Shown here one piece after another: positions 35,826 through 47,749 of a stretch of DNA of 64,000 bases; position 1 is the stretch's first letter; the number at the start of each line of letters is the position of its first letter. This DNA comes from Trachythela sp. YZ-2020. Lineage: Eukaryota; Cnidaria; Anthozoa; Malacalcyonacea; Clavulariidae. The notes beneath the pieces are model-generated. The model had not been told where the DNA came from and did no database searches. It was given only the letters and a program-made list of their open reading frames with translations. The DNA is taken from the NCBI GenBank assembly GCA_016169945.1, contig JADLSH010000395.1, positions 2,582,501 through 2,646,500 on the forward strand, written 5' to 3'. A program made the translations under genes and the position numbers.

Positions 35826-38520
35826 AATGCTGAGGTTGAAAGAACAAGGTTACAAAATCACAGACTAGACCGGAAACGCAAGAGAGGAGGCGGTGTATGC
35901 ATTTATACACGCAACAATTTAAAGTCAAAAGTTCTTAATGACCTTTCATATATATCTGATTCGGGCCTCCACCAACTATGGGTGCAAATACAGTTGAACA
36001 AAAGCAAATCTATAATTGTCTGTGTAACGTATAAGCCACCAAATTGTTCTGTAGCATGTATCAAAGACGAACTTAAACCAATGTACATCGAAGCATCCAT
36101 GATGCAGCCACAGATTGTTATAATGGGTGACCTAAACTGTAATCTCCTCAATTATTCGAGCGTCGATGCGAAGGCACTTTTAGATACTTGTAACGAACTT
36201 AGCTTGAGTCAAATTATTGAAGAACCGACGAGGATTACCGCACAAACTAGATCGTTACTGGACGTTATAATGATTACGCCCCTTTCCAAAGTTAAAACCA
36301 GTGGTGTTATGAACACAGTGAACACAGGGATAAGCGACCACTGTTTGGTATATTGTATACTGAAAGTAAAGACAAAAAAGCCCAAATCTAAACATATACA
36401 TGTGAGAAGCTATAAAAGTTATGACCCGATATGTTTTAAAAGAGAAGTCGCACAACTTCCTCTACATGAGATATACTCAGTCCATGATGTAAACTCAAAG
36501 CTTGACCTGTTTAATGAATTATTTTTAAACACTTTAAACAGACATGCACCAATGAAGTATATAAAAATCAAAGGAAGACCGCACAAGTTTATCGGTAAAG
36601 AAATAAAACAATTAATGAAAGTCAGAGACCGACGTTTAAAATATTTTCGTAAGTCAAAGAATTCAGAAGATTGGACCAGTTATAAGCAACTTAGAAATGC
36701 TGTCAAAATATCTATAAGAAAAGCTGAATCTAAGTACATCTGTAGTCAAATCGTGAAGAATAAGGATAATTCGAAATCAATGTGGAAAGTTATTAGAGGG
36801 TGCCTTCCTATTAAAGAAATTACAGAATCCAACTACCGTAAGGACCCTGAATTAGCAGCTGAGGAATTTAAAAATTTCTTCATCTCAGTGGGGAAAACTA
36901 CAGCTGATAAAGTTAAAGAACTAGCAGATCAAAACGACATTTTAATAGCATCCCCATCACCAAGATTGACACATGTATCGGATGCTGAGAGATTTAAATT
37001 TAGCTTAGTTACGCGAGAAGAAGTACGCAAAATAATTTTAAGATCTCCGTCTAACAAAGCTCCTGGTCCCGACAAAGTGAGTGTGCAATGTTTCAAAGAT
37101 ACCATAGAAATAATTATAGATCCTCTAACTGATATTATAAACTGTTCTCTGATAACATCTACGTATCCGCAGAGTTGGAAGTTGGCGGAGGTTATACCTT
37201 TGCACAAAGACGGTGATCCAGATAATGCCTCGAACAATCGACATGTATCATTACTTTCGAGTTTGTCAAAAACATAGTTCTAACTTTTCCCGTATCAAGC
37301 ATAAACTGTTCCCTTGAAGCCATAGAAGAAGACCTACAAAGAATATTTCAATGGTGTTGTAACCATAGTCTTCTGATAAATCCGGAAAAAAACAAAATGC
37401 TGATAGTTGGATCACGACAAATGATGCAACAGATACAGACTCCACCTAACATAAACTTCATAAGTAAAAATCTTATACCGTACCGATAACGGAAGTGAAA
37501 GATCTTGGTATGTTCCTCGATTCTCTCTTATCCTACAATAAACATATTCAGACCTTATCCTCTCAGTCTTGTCAGGGCATTTTTTAACTAATGTACTGGA
37601 GGGGTCAAAGCCCCCCCAGTAACGGTCCCTTTTGTCCTAAATATAAGCAAAAAAGGGGGAAAAACTGAGTTTAGAGGAAAGTTATGGTATTCTCACAACA
37701 AAACCTGGCTCCGTTTAGATGGGATATATCAAAAATTGTCTCTGAAAATGCAGGAAGTCAAGCCACAGAGACTCAAGAATACAAAAATGTTCTGGCGGAG
37801 GACCCCAGAGCCCCCTTCAGCTTCCCACACATGTAATACCCCACCTACCTGTTACGTCCCCTTTCGAGTATGCCCCCCCCCACTAACGATTTCTTAAAAA
37901 ATGCCCTGCTTCTTGTATTTCTAAATTAGGCCAAATCAATAGGGTGAAACATTTATTTGACCAGAAGACCCTCGCTATGATTATAGATACATTGGTAATG
38001 AGTAAAATCAATTACTGTTCATCCGTATGGTCTAATACATCAGAAGGCAATATTGACAAAATTCAATTAATTCAAAATTATGCCGCAAGAATAATATCGG
38101 GTGTGTATCTCCAACAATAAGTGCACTTGGATGGCTACCAATTAAAGAACACTTGTTATACAGAGATACACTATTAATGTTTAAATGTATAAATGGCCAA
38201 GCTCCTTCATATCTCTGTGATAAATTCAAACAAAGAGATCAAGTTCACGATCGTAATACAAGAAGTAATGAAGATTTAGATATCCCAAAGTTTCGAACTT
38301 GTACTGGACAAATAACTTTTAAGTATAGAGGTACAAAATTATGGAACGAACTTGATAAAGAGACAAAATTAATAACTAATCTACACAGTTTTAAAATAAA
38401 ACTTAAGACTGATCTAATGAAGAAGCATTGATAGTGAACTTTTTCATGTTTCAATTGAACCACATAAAGATACAGTTTGTTTTTAGAATGTTTTTATAAA
38501 TATAATATTATATTATAAAT
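35826..38520 (+). mobile_element. LINE (CR1/Jockey-like), internally deleted and interrupted
   Basis: Endonuclease from GGGVCIYTRNN through VCVTYKPPN, VIMGDLNCNLL, LLDVIM and ISDHCLVYC; linker; reverse transcriptase start with SPSNKAPGPDKVSVQCFK, SWKLAEVIPLHKDGD and RHVSLLSSLSKT. The open frame stops at 37277. The palm with motifs A to C is missing: sequence jumps to FQWCCNHSLLINPEKNKM and then the C-terminal part (MSKINYCSSVWSN, MLYRDTLLMFKCINGQAPSY, KYRGTKLWNELDKETK) up to 38431. A hAT MITE splits it at 37573. The 5' end lacks roughly the first 60 endonuclease residues. It is dead by deletion of the catalytic core. Confidence 0.9.
37573..37908. mobile_element. hAT MITE, 336 bp, inside the LINE
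   Basis: The ends CAGGGCATTTTTTAA and TTAAAAAATGCCCTG are exact complements. Flanks AGTCTTGT (37565-37572) and CTTCTTGT (37909-37916) fit an 8-bp duplication with two changes; removing the element and one flank restores the LINE frame across SSQSC and ISKLGQINRV. It carries runs of C and G, and no coding capacity. Confidence 0.9.
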
Positions 38521-38740
38521 TAGATAGATTTTTGTTGACCCAACAGAGTTGTTACAAGTTGTTTCAACAGCTTGTTATCGTCCTGCAATTCAACAACTTG
38601 AAACAAGTTGTGAGTAACAACCTTGTAGCAACTTGATAAAATGACAACATTGTTACAACTTGTTGACAAGCTTGCTACAAGTTTGTTGCGAACACATCTT
38701 GTTGACAAGACTGATGTGAGATTTTTACGTGTGTAGTTCC
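38521..38740. repeat. Degenerate ACAAGTTGTT-rich dispersed repeat
   Basis: Repeated AACTTGTTGACAAG, ACAAGTTGTTTCAAC and related self-complementary words over about 210 bp. It looks like a diverged inverted-repeat element; ends are not defined. Confidence 0.5.
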
Positions 38741-38989
38741 GTGTAGAGCCTGCTCGCAGACGTTGTTAAAAACAAACGGCTGTTGAACCGAGCGCCGTAA
38801 CGAGTTCTGCTATTTTTCCCTCAACCAATCAGAATTTACCTTCCAAATTCTGGAAAGTGACGTTTTGCGGTATATATATATATATATTTTTTTTTTAAAT
38901 ACTTTGCCATTACTAACATACAACTTTACATTACTGACACTACATACACTGAGACATGGCTGGGTTACCATCACAGCTCCGTAGGATAA

Positions 38990-39515
38990 ATGTCCACCGG
39001 AGCCAATTACGATGAGCCCTGAACACTTCTAATTTACATCACTGGTTACATTTAAGTTAAAAACAACACGGTTTTTGAAGAACATAAGCTAGATTTCTAT
39101 TTACATGACATTTCACGCAGTTTGATTTAAAAGTTATAGCGGTGTCCGGGTCATAGACATCTCTAAGTAGCCCATTATATTTTCTCGCGAGACTACGTTT
39201 AAAAGTAGCAGCGCTTTGAGACAAGTCCCTTCCACCCGGTGTTAGACTGTTCCAAATTCTACTTGTGCGGACAAAAAAACTGTTCCGGAAGGATACTGTT
39301 TTAGCGCGAGGTATCTCCGTAAGAACACCTGTCCGAGTGTTATTTTGACGTGTAGAACGAGTTTGTTGTTTAATCTTGACCATGCCGTTGTTATCAGGAA
39401 AAATTTCTCCTTTTAGTGTACGAAAATATAAAACCAAGTCAAGAATTCCGAGCCAGTAAGTTATTGGTAAAAGATCGAGCTTTAACAGTCGCTGTTGATA
39501 TGAAACTTTAGTGCG
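38990..39515 (-). mobile_element. LINE C-terminal fragment
   Basis: The minus strand reads RLLKLDLLPITYWLGILDLV, VSFRNSFFVRTSRIWNSLTP and KRSLARKYNGLL, the end of a non-LTR reverse transcriptase (the 'WNSL' motif is typical). Neither palm nor endonuclease is present. It runs opposite to the LINE pieces on either side, so it is a separate insertion. Confidence 0.75.
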
Positions 39516-39559
39516 ATATTCAGCATAATTAGCATAATTTTAAATTCAATATGGAGTTC

Positions 39560-39850
39560 AACGAAGCAGGCTAGGTTACTAGGGACCTGTTGGGTATTTT
39601 ACATAAAATTCTGAAATAATATTTACTTTTAGAAAAAAACAGACTTACACGACGCCGAGCACGACGCTAATGTTGATTCAAGCAACGATGTCATATTTCA
39701 AGGTATATAAGTATATCCGTTTTATATAAATATATATTCTTCATACTATTGTTCTACTATAATTATCTCGCTTAACATCAGGCTTTGTCCTAAGTTTAGT
39801 TACAGAATAAGTCTTAGGCGAAGATACTAATCAACAATGTTTGATGAGCA
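39560..39850. repeat. Duplicated exon-like segment, copy 1
   Basis: TTTACTTTTAG is followed by a stretch reading KTDLHDAEHDANVDSSNDVI and then FQ before the donor GTATAT at about 39702; the exon candidate is about 39632-39701. Related sequence with the same layout recurs at 42400-42660. The peptide is acidic and unrecognised. It may be one exon of an unplaced gene; coding potential is weak evidence only. Confidence 0.4.
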
Positions 39851-39989
39851 GTGACTGAGTGACATTACCCACTTGAATCTATTGATCCAATGATATTCTC
39901 AGCGGTATTGCTGAAGACCTGCTCTGTCAGCAATCAGCATTGTTACATCTTTATGCGAACTTTTCAACAAAAGCTTATCTTATGGTCAA

Positions 39990-40700
39990 TTGTAGGTAGC
40001 TGCAGTTGGAGTGGCTGCAATTAATTTCTGTCCAATTCCAAAGAAAAGTCCTCCTCATGAAGTTTCCGACTATAGACCAGGGGCCAGTTGTAGGTTAACC
40101 TATCAGAATCGCTTATTTTAGACTTAACTACAATTTAACTACAAAACATGTAGTTAAAAGTTGAGAGTTTTATTCAACCGGTCACAGTAAAGCTTTTGTC
40201 GTTAGTCTCACAGGTGTTTGAACGCAATCTCGTTCCCAGACTCCCCTCTTTGAACGTTGCATCTACAATAAACCAAAAATAGACCACGTTTCATTAAGTA
40301 ACGAGCAAAACAATACGATTTTCAGAGGGACAAGTCTACAACTTCTCAGCTTTTTACATGTTCTCCACAAAGTGCTTGAGAAACGATGCCAAGTTAGTCA
40401 TGATCTTTTACTTGTGAAGCTCCATAACTTCGGTATTACAGCAGTAAATATTCTTCGTTGGTTCAGGAATTATCTTTCTGGGCGATTGCAAATATTCACT
40501 GTGCTTGGTGATACGTCTTAACCACTCCCAGTGCTATCCGGAGTTCCCAGGGAGCAATCCTTTACCATTTCTTTTCCTAATCTACGTGAATGATCTTCCC
40601 GAGTCTGTCTCATGAGATGCTGCAGTGTCAATGTTTGCTGATGATACTGGCTGCGTGGCTTAGGTGGCTAAAGTTCATACAAGGTCATTTCGAGACTTCA
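39990..40700 (+). mobile_element. LINE reverse transcriptase fragment, heavily decayed
   Basis: Traces across frames: PIPKKSPPHEVSDYRP, VFERNLVPR, HNFGITAVNILRWFRNYLSG and a motif-B-like VLSGVP. It is split by a GGGGCCGGTTGT-family MITE at 40080-40184 directly after SDYRP. Many stops; no function. Confidence 0.7.
40080..40184. mobile_element. GGGGCCGGTTGTATAA MITE, copy B
   Basis: Shortened copy starting GGGGCCAGTTGTAGG and ending TTATTCAACCGGTCAC. It inserts in a LINE between SDYRP and VKLLSL, which fixes the insertion point. Confidence 0.75.
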
Positions 40701-41139
40701 AAGTTCATAATTAGACGTTTTAACAACGTTCAATATACCTTTAATGTTTTACGGAAATCAACAGGAGAAAGTTGAAGTTTCGTTTTCCTACTCGTCCTCG
40801 TTTTTTTGAAACTTTATATACGTACACCATTAAGCCCCGTAAAGAGAGGAGTTTCTTCAAAGAGTTTTATTATTTTCTTCTCTGCCGGCGACGCTTCGCC
40901 GAAGTCGTTAGATTTTCCACTTCTCTTTCACTTCGTGCTGTGTCCAGTTCGCCACTCCTACTACATTTATTTCGTTAGTTATTTCGTCCCAAATTTTATT
41001 TTTCCGAATGTTTGTGACCGAGTTTGTCAATTTCGATTGTAAAATATCTAAATTTTAGTGAACGATCCTTTCTCTTCCACCTTTGCTTTTCTAAGGAACA
41101 GTGCCGTCATTTTGAAAAAAACCCTTAAAACTCGCGTGC

Positions 41140-41607
41140 CTTTTAACCTAAGGTTAAGGAGCTAACCCAGGGTTGGTTAACCCATAGTTAATAGAGAGGG
41201 CTGGTTTGGAAGCTTCACGAAAGTACAATGAAACTCATTATCTTTGTTGGTTTAGGTTTATGCAAAAATGTAGTTCTTCGTCGTCACGTGTGTATTGTAT
41301 TTTCAACTAAACAACCAATAACCATGTCAAAACTGGGCAATTGTTTAAGTTACGGATGGTTGTTTGTGTGAAAATACAATACACACGTGATAATGAAGGA
41401 CTACATTTTTGCATAAACCTGGACAATAACATAGATAATGATTATATTGTACTTTAATGAAGTTTCCAAACCAGCCCTCTCCAACTCTGCTTTGAACAAC
41501 TCAATTTTAACCCAAGGTTAGCTAACCCAGGGTTAAGGATTTTTAACTCAGGGTTAGCGCTAATCCAGGGTTAAGTTAACCGGCTTTTGAACAACCGGCC
41601 CCTGATG
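41140..41607. mobile_element. GGTTAA-rich inverted-repeat element, outer host of a nested MITE
   Basis: The left part has TTAACCTAAGGTTAAGG and AACCCAGGGTTGGTTAACC; the right part has TTAACCCAAGGTTAGC, several AACCCAGGGTTA copies and ends TTTGAACAACCGGCCCCTG, which matches the end of the GGGGCCGGTTGT family. Read around the nested 41194-41481 element, the two halves are one palindrome-rich element. Confidence 0.55.
41194..41481. mobile_element. Palindromic MITE, 288 bp
   Basis: Arms over 100 bp: GAGAGGGCTGGTTTGGAA pairs with TTCCAAACCAGCCCTCTC, and GAAAATACAATACACACGTG pairs with CACGTGTGTATTGTATTTTC, around a short centre. Arms differ at some sites. It is inserted in the element at 41140-41607. 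Confidence 0.85.
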
Positions 41608-41650
41608 AGAATTTAAGTCAGAAACACCAAAGACAGCCAAGTACGTGATA

Positions 41651-41901
41651 CAGCTAATTCAATTAAGGTTGTCTTCTGAAAGTCAAAACTCAAAACCACA
41701 AAACCTCGACCTTCAAGCGCGAAAAGCACTTTGGGTTTGTATATGAAATATATTATGAATGAAACATGAAGCTTGTGCTACGAACCAATAGAAGCAGTAA
41801 GAAAGAGGCATGTACAAGTTCATTGTACTTTCCCGCTTAGAGGTCGGGTTTTCTGGTTTTGACTTTTGACTTTCAGCGGACAACCTTAATTGAATTAGCT
41901 G
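41651..41901. mobile_element. Mariner-like MITE, CAGCTAATTCAATTAAGG ends, 251 bp
   Basis: The left end CAGCTAATTCAATTAAGG is matched exactly by its complement on the right, with TA on both sides (41649-41650 and 41902-41903). The inner arm ACTTTCAG/CTGAAAGT continues the pairing. A second member lies at 44939-45511. Confidence 0.88.
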
Positions 41902-42399
41902 TATATTCCAGTAGAAATTCTGACAAACGCCTTTTATAGTGCAGGCTTTGTACTGATTCCATGACTGCCAGGTTTCATAGTAAAGCGCCTCTTGATGATT
42001 GTTTTGACAGGATGATGAATAAAACATGCCACAGATGTTTTGTGTATAATTCAAGTATTGGCTCACTCCAACAAACATCCCTTTCAGTAAACCTCCCTCA
42101 GTGTTCATTCACTCCTGTCATAGTTACATTTAAACGTTGTTGTTGTTACATGGCTATATATGGTCATAATTGTTTCCGAGACGATATATAGGGCTACAGT
42201 ATAGAACCTCTGTGAATAACTGAAGTCTTTAGTTCTATGGCTATACTGTACATAAATCATAAATAATGTCTAAACTCCTTTTGTGCACAGATTAATTTAT
42301 GTCCATACTTAATTAACCGTTAAATATCATCTATAATCAAAACCGTTCGTGTATCGACAAACCAGAAGTATTTATGGAATATATTGCTAAGTCGGCATG

Positions 42400-42660
42400 G
42401 TTGCTAGGCTATTTTGCATAAAATATATTGGTTTTGAACTAAATTTACTTATTCTGACATAATATTTACTTTAAGACATAAAAGCCCACAACACAAAAGC
42501 CTAGGGAGTTCCAAGCAATGATGTCTGCATGTTTTAAGGTATGTGTCTATTTTATAACAAATATTCCTGCTCTTGAAAGCTATAGGTTAGGTAGTTAAGT
42601 GATTAAGGCGAAGATTGATCAATACTGGCCAGTCTGCTGAGTCCTATATAACTGGGTGAC
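42400..42660. repeat. Duplicated exon-like segment, copy 2
   Basis: Diverged relative of 39560-39850: GCTAGGCTATTTTGCATAAAAT, CTGACATAATATTTACTTTA, CAAGCAATGATGTC and TTTTAAG/GTATGT occur in the same order. The reading frame of copy 1 is not preserved. Confidence 0.5.
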
Positions 42661-43205
42661 AAATGTAACATTCTATAATCTATATATCACTATAATCTTT
42701 AATATATGTATTGTATATAAAGTACAGAATGTTTTATCTATGATCAGTTTCTTATAGAAATGGACTCAACTCGTAATATTACACCTTAGGTATTCTGCAA
42801 TTCTGTAAATTGTAGTTATATAACTATTATGTATTGTTGTGGTTGATGCCGTGGTTGATGCATTCATGCATGTTGCGAATTGTGCTTAATTTACTGGAAT
42901 TTTATTTTATTATAATGAATATTATGTTATCTTTTTCTTCAACATATTAATCCTTCAGTAAAGTTTTATTTGATGAGTTAGGAGTTAATTAAGATGTACT
43001 TTCATAATAATATATGTCGACTCGACTGAGCTTCAGGTCAAGTTACAGGTCACAGACACATTGCATTATCGTAACTCAAAGACAAGCAATGGAAATTTAT
43101 GAAATTATGATAAACGTGCTAAAGATTAATGTGCAGACTTTTAATTTAGCCTTTGTTAAATATTCGCAAATTCTCATGTAATTCGCCAATATGGCTGCGT
43201 TGCTT
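42661..43205. other. Non-coding DNA, nothing recognised
   Basis: AT-rich; no exon, element end or RNA gene identified. Confidence 0.45.
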
Positions 43206-43696
43206 GAGGGTGGTAAAGGGTATTTTCGTGAGCCGTGAATTGCCAATATTTGTTCCCGTGAAATGTGAAATGACGGATTTTTGTGCCGTGAAACGTGATT
43301 TATATCCCTAGCCATGAGCCGTGATTGACGATCATTTTTGTCTGCGAAACAAGAATATATTTGTGGCCTGTAGAACAAAGGCTGAACGAGCAGTGAGAAC
43401 GTCGAGAAGAGCAATGTTATGGATGTACAATTTTACTACGTGTATTTTCTTGATTTTGTATTAGATATATGGGTTGTTTTCATAAGAAATTGTCGAAATT
43501 GGTTTCGAAAACGTAAACATTGGGCAAAAGGTCAAGAACGACACTAAATACTCACTTTATAAAATAAAATTTACACATTTGAAAACGTGGTTTTTAGTTT
43601 TCGTGAAATGGCTAATTTTTTACATGTGAAACGTGAAATGGCTGTTTTACCTCACGTGAAACGTGATCAGTACCCCCCCCCCCCTTTACCACCCTC
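43206..43696. mobile_element. MITE with GAGGGTGGTAAAGGG ends, 491 bp
   Basis: GAGGGTGGTAAAGGG at the left pairs with CCCTTTACCACCCTC at the right. TTGCTT flanks both ends (43200-43205 and 43697-43702), a 6-bp target duplication. GTGAAA(C/T)GTGA units recur in the interior near both ends. No coding capacity. The superfamily is not assigned. Confidence 0.88.
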
Positions 43697-43814
43697 TTGC
43701 TTTTTAGCACTCTTCACTTAGTCAGTGAAGCTATCTAAACCCATTGTTGCTGCACAAAATATTGAAAATGGAATAGGCTCAAAATTGGAATACTGCACAT
43801 TGTAACGCTCCAAA

Positions 43815-44670
43815 ATTATTAGTGACTAATACTAGGTCACTCGTGCCAAAGATTGACGAAATACAAGAATTCCTTTTGCGTACGAAGGTGGACCTAGCGT
43901 TCATTTCGGAAACCTGGTTGAAAGAATGCATCGCTGACAGTGTTGTAAACATTACAGGTTACAATATAATGTGCAGAGACAGAAAGGCCAATGCTCATGG
44001 TGGCATAAATATTATGTCTTTATATTACAAACAACTACTGCAAATATCGACAGCTCGAAGAGTTGAATTGTTGTGACAGCCATGAAATTATGTGGGTATA
44101 CGTACTTTTAAGACCAAACCGTCACCCAAGAGGCTTTTCCTGTCTAATTGTAGCTGTTAATTAATTGTATACCTACCCTTCTGGAAATGATGAAAACTCT
44201 ATGTGCGAGCATCTCTTCAACAGTCTTTCTCGTGCCGAATCGCTCTATCCAAATTGTGCGCTTATAATTGCTGGGAATTTTAACCGATTAAATGTCCAAG
44301 GAATCATTACACAGTTTCAGCTAAAGCAAATCGTAAAATCACCAACCCGTAGGGATGTCATCTTAGATCTAGTTTTGGCTAATATGAAAGATTACTATAA
44401 TATACCTGAAATCCTCCCACCGTTTGGCCTTTCTGGTCATAACACTGTTGTCGTTTCTCCCAAGAGCAGGCTTACCAATTCTTCATCTAGGAAAACCATT
44501 TTTACGCAAGACAAACGGGAATCTCGCAGAGCAGAAATGGGTAGGTACTTTGAAAGAAAGACAAACCTCATGGAGCGAGTCCAGAGACGAGCGACAAGAT
44601 GGCAGAGGCGACATCCCCTACAAAAAACGGCTGTTGTCCCTTAACCTCCTACCCTTGGCGTACGCCAGAT
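43815..44670 (+). mobile_element. LINE endonuclease fragment fused to RT C-terminus
   Basis: Endonuclease start (NTRSLVPKIDEIQEFLL, VDLAFISETWL), a frame break near 44073, then LIIAGNFNRLNVQG, PTRRDVILDLVL and PFGLSGHNTVVV. The frame then runs directly into MERVQRRATRW and, in another frame, DIPYKKRLLSLNLLPLAY, the C-terminal part. The whole RT palm is deleted. The deletion junction lies at about 44560-44575. Confidence 0.82.
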
Positions 44671-44938
44671 AAATAAAATATTTGACATTTTTCTTTAAAG
44701 CATTGCATGCCGGATTTTATGATTTAGATATGTTAAACTTTGTGTCATTTGTTAGTCATAGTCGCGCACCCGTAATTGTAAGAACCCTTCCCTTCTACTA
44801 AAAGTTCCATCGTGTAAAAATCTTGTACCAAATAACACAAATCACACCCATATAACGTAATTGTCATATTAAATAATGACTATTTGATAAAACTTAAGCT
44901 AAAAAAGTTAACAATATACCAAACAATATAATAATATA

Positions 44939-45511
44939 CAGCTATTTCAATTAAGGTTGTCCCCGAGCAAAGCGGAAAAGTCGAATACGAGCGCGAAAGG
45001 CTTGCTGGGAATCGCCAAAAAATTAATGACCAAGAATTTGACAAACCTCAGTGGATTCCTAAGAAATTAACATATTGTTCTTAAGTACAAGACTTTATGC
45101 TACTCATACGATTAGAAGGCATTTTAAATTCCCAAGGGTATAAAATCTTATGGTTAAGAAGAATATGTTAATTTCGAAAGGTTTGTTTTTTATACACCCT
45201 GTATACCAATTTGCAATTAAACGTGCTGCAAAACTTATGATTATTCGTGACTCCTGTCGTTATAACGTAGTGGAAAATGCCTCGAACTTGTTCCATCACA
45301 AAATTGTATGTCAGCCATAAATGCCACCTTGATTCATTCACAGCTCTGAGCCACTGATGCATAAAAACGTCTCAAAGGAATTACCCACAAAGAACAGCCC
45401 ACAAAATATTTTAATACGTTCTACTTTGAAATTGTCGATTCCCAGCAAGCCTTTCGCCCTCGTATTCGACTTTTCCGCTTTGCTCGGGGACAACCTTAAT
45501 TGAAATAGCTG
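44939..45511. mobile_element. Mariner-like MITE, CAGCTATTTCAATTAAGG ends, 573 bp
   Basis: Same terminal sequence as the element at 41651 with one change, flanked by TA. Arms extend over about 60 bp (GTCCCCGAGCAAAGCGG and CCGCTTTGCTCGGGGAC; CTTGCTGGGAATCG and its complement). The centre is not coding. Confidence 0.88.
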
Positions 45512-46622
45512 TATGTTTCTGTACTGTACATGTCACAACAGGCATTGAAATGCTAATTGCAGTGGATGTTATGCAAATTTATTATAGTGTTTGCAGTTTT
45601 TTCGACACCTAGCTGTACAACAATTATCTTCGTTAAGTTGTAGCATATATGCATTTTGTGGACACATTACTGCGAGTCTCGTAAGTAAATGTCATCATTG
45701 ACATCGCTTAACGATCGAAATTGTTCAAAATCCGCAAAACAATTTTTCTCAACTCTTGCAACAGGCGCTTCTTTAAATGTCATTGTCGATTTTTTGTTGT
45801 TTTTGAAGCTTATACTATTGTTTAGCGGCGAAATTTCCTGCTGCACGATAATATTTGAATGCGTATTAAACTATTATGCTGAAAAGCGATCCAATTTGTG
45901 GTTTTATGTTAACGAAACAAAACTGGTCAAAAGCGTGCGCAGCGAATAAATTTCACTCACTTAGCGAATAAATTTTTACATTGTCATTGGCGTGTTAAAT
46001 TAAACCACCTTGCAATTCCATTCACAAATGCATGTAAATAATCATGCAAATATTTTCTCTGAAATGTTGTTTTTTTATGCTTGGCATGTGATTTATAACA
46101 AAATGCACCATTAAAAGTGTTTTGAAAACCTAAAGTTTTTTACAAAATGTGTTCTCAGAATGCTGCAAATGCCATTTCCGAGATCCAAATTTAAAACATT
46201 TTCCGGAGATGCATGACCGGACACCCCTAGAACTCTCGTGCCTTCGGCCGAGCCTCCCCCCCGATATTTCATAAAGTGTCCGCCACTGTTTGTTTCTTAT
46301 CGTGAGGTCCTAATGTTAATAGGTCATTAATGGCCTACGGACTTTGCAGTTTCATATATTCGGTTCAGTGCATGCTATGTAGATGGCAATACCACCGTTC
46401 GATTCAGCGTTTTACAATCTCTTTAGAGAAGTAAATTGTGTTTGTTTACAATGCTATGCGGCCAATTTAGCCCCTTTTAATTAAACACTCTGCATTTTGT
46501 TTTGTTTAAATATTCATTTCGAGCGAGCGAAATATTTTCGCTTACCTCAAAACTGGTCTGCAACAGGCTGTTTCATCTGTAAAAGAATCCAGGCAGTGAC
46601 AAGTATCGAAAGAAATGACCGC
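45512..46622. other. Non-coding DNA, nothing recognised
   Basis: A few short frames, none recognisable. A C-rich motif at about 46250 and AT-rich remainder. No element ends were found. Confidence 0.45.
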
Positions 46623-47350
46623 TTATATGCTTCCTGCCGGAACGTGGGGGTGTATGTGGGAGACAATGTGTGCATGCATGGCTTTGTTTGCGTTGTTTAC
46701 GCGAAATTTGTTACGATGACGACACCGTGAAATTATTTCAGCTCTTTTGTTGAGTAAACAATTCTTGTTTTCTTTCAAAATACAAAATTTTTCTTCTAAA
46801 CATAAATTGCATCGTTTTGATCCTCCTGTGTACGAAATAGAATGTTTTAAAATTTGCCAATTAATACTGAAATCCTTATTGTTTTCTTTCAATGTCCAAA
46901 TATATTTCGAAAGTTCCATGTCATTTGTGTGCTCATTGTTTTTATGCTGAAAAGATTTAGTGTGGTTGGCCAATCGCTCTTTGAATATGGTTGCAGTCAT
47001 GCCAATGTAATTTTTGATCATGTTTGTATTGCTTACTGTGACTGTTGCTTTGTATACTATGTCCCTAGTCATGCATTGTTTTTGAAGCGGGCAAATGGTG
47101 TTTTCTCTACAACTGCAATTGGTAGTGTCCCTATCCTGTGCCTTGTTATTTCTAGATATGCGCGCATTGTGTTTAGTGATTACTGACTTGACATTGTTCA
47201 TGCAGCCGTAACTTACTTTAACTGTATTTCTGTTAAAAATTTTATGGAGCTTGTGGTGCGGTGGAAAATGTTTGTCAATTAGACTAAGGAAATTACGTCC
47301 TATGTTTGTGCTAACACTCTTGCTAAATGGGGGGTTGGTTCAACCCGTAT
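46623..47350 (-). mobile_element. Penelope-like or related retroelement, GIY-YIG 3' fragment
   Basis: The minus strand reads NPPFSKSVSTNIGRNFLSLI, HHKLHKIFNRNTVKVSYGCM, CSCRENTICPLQKQCMTRDI, then YKATVTV...KNYIGMTATIFKERLANH, ELSKYIWTLKENNKDF, SINWQILK, KRCNLCLEEKFCIL and SRCRHRNKFRV. The KNYIG...R-NNH layout with the Cys-rich stretch before it is the GIY-YIG endonuclease module found at the C-terminus of such elements (known). The 579-bp frame 46623-47201 is open; the reverse transcriptase is absent. Confidence 0.75.
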
Positions 47351-47749
47351 ATATATATAAGCGCCCTGCATCTGATCGTAAATACAGCGCGTTTCCTCGT
47401 AACGATAAAGAGGGTAAACACATACCAATTGCTTAATCATACGATGCATCTTTCCACTGATAGATACTACTTTGTCTATGTCCTAGCTTTTTGCTAATTT
47501 TCAATGTTTTTCATTGCTATATCCTTAAAATTGAAGTTACTAATGTGATAAGGATTTTTCCTTGCACGTGCAAGGTGGCATGCATTGTAGTTTGGGCAAT
47601 TGGTTTATGTCTATGTTCACTTTATTACTATTAGTTACGGGAGAGTGCTTCGCATGGGTCTTTGGGTCCCGTTCACACTCTTGCCGCTTGGGTTCTTGTC
47701 AGTATCCAATAAAATTGTTAAACTGATAAAAATAAAATAAAATAAACTT
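47351..47749. other. Non-coding DNA between two retroelement pieces
   Basis: Contains an AATAAAA-rich run at 47708-47745, perhaps the tail of an unrecognised retroelement. No exon seen. Confidence 0.4.
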
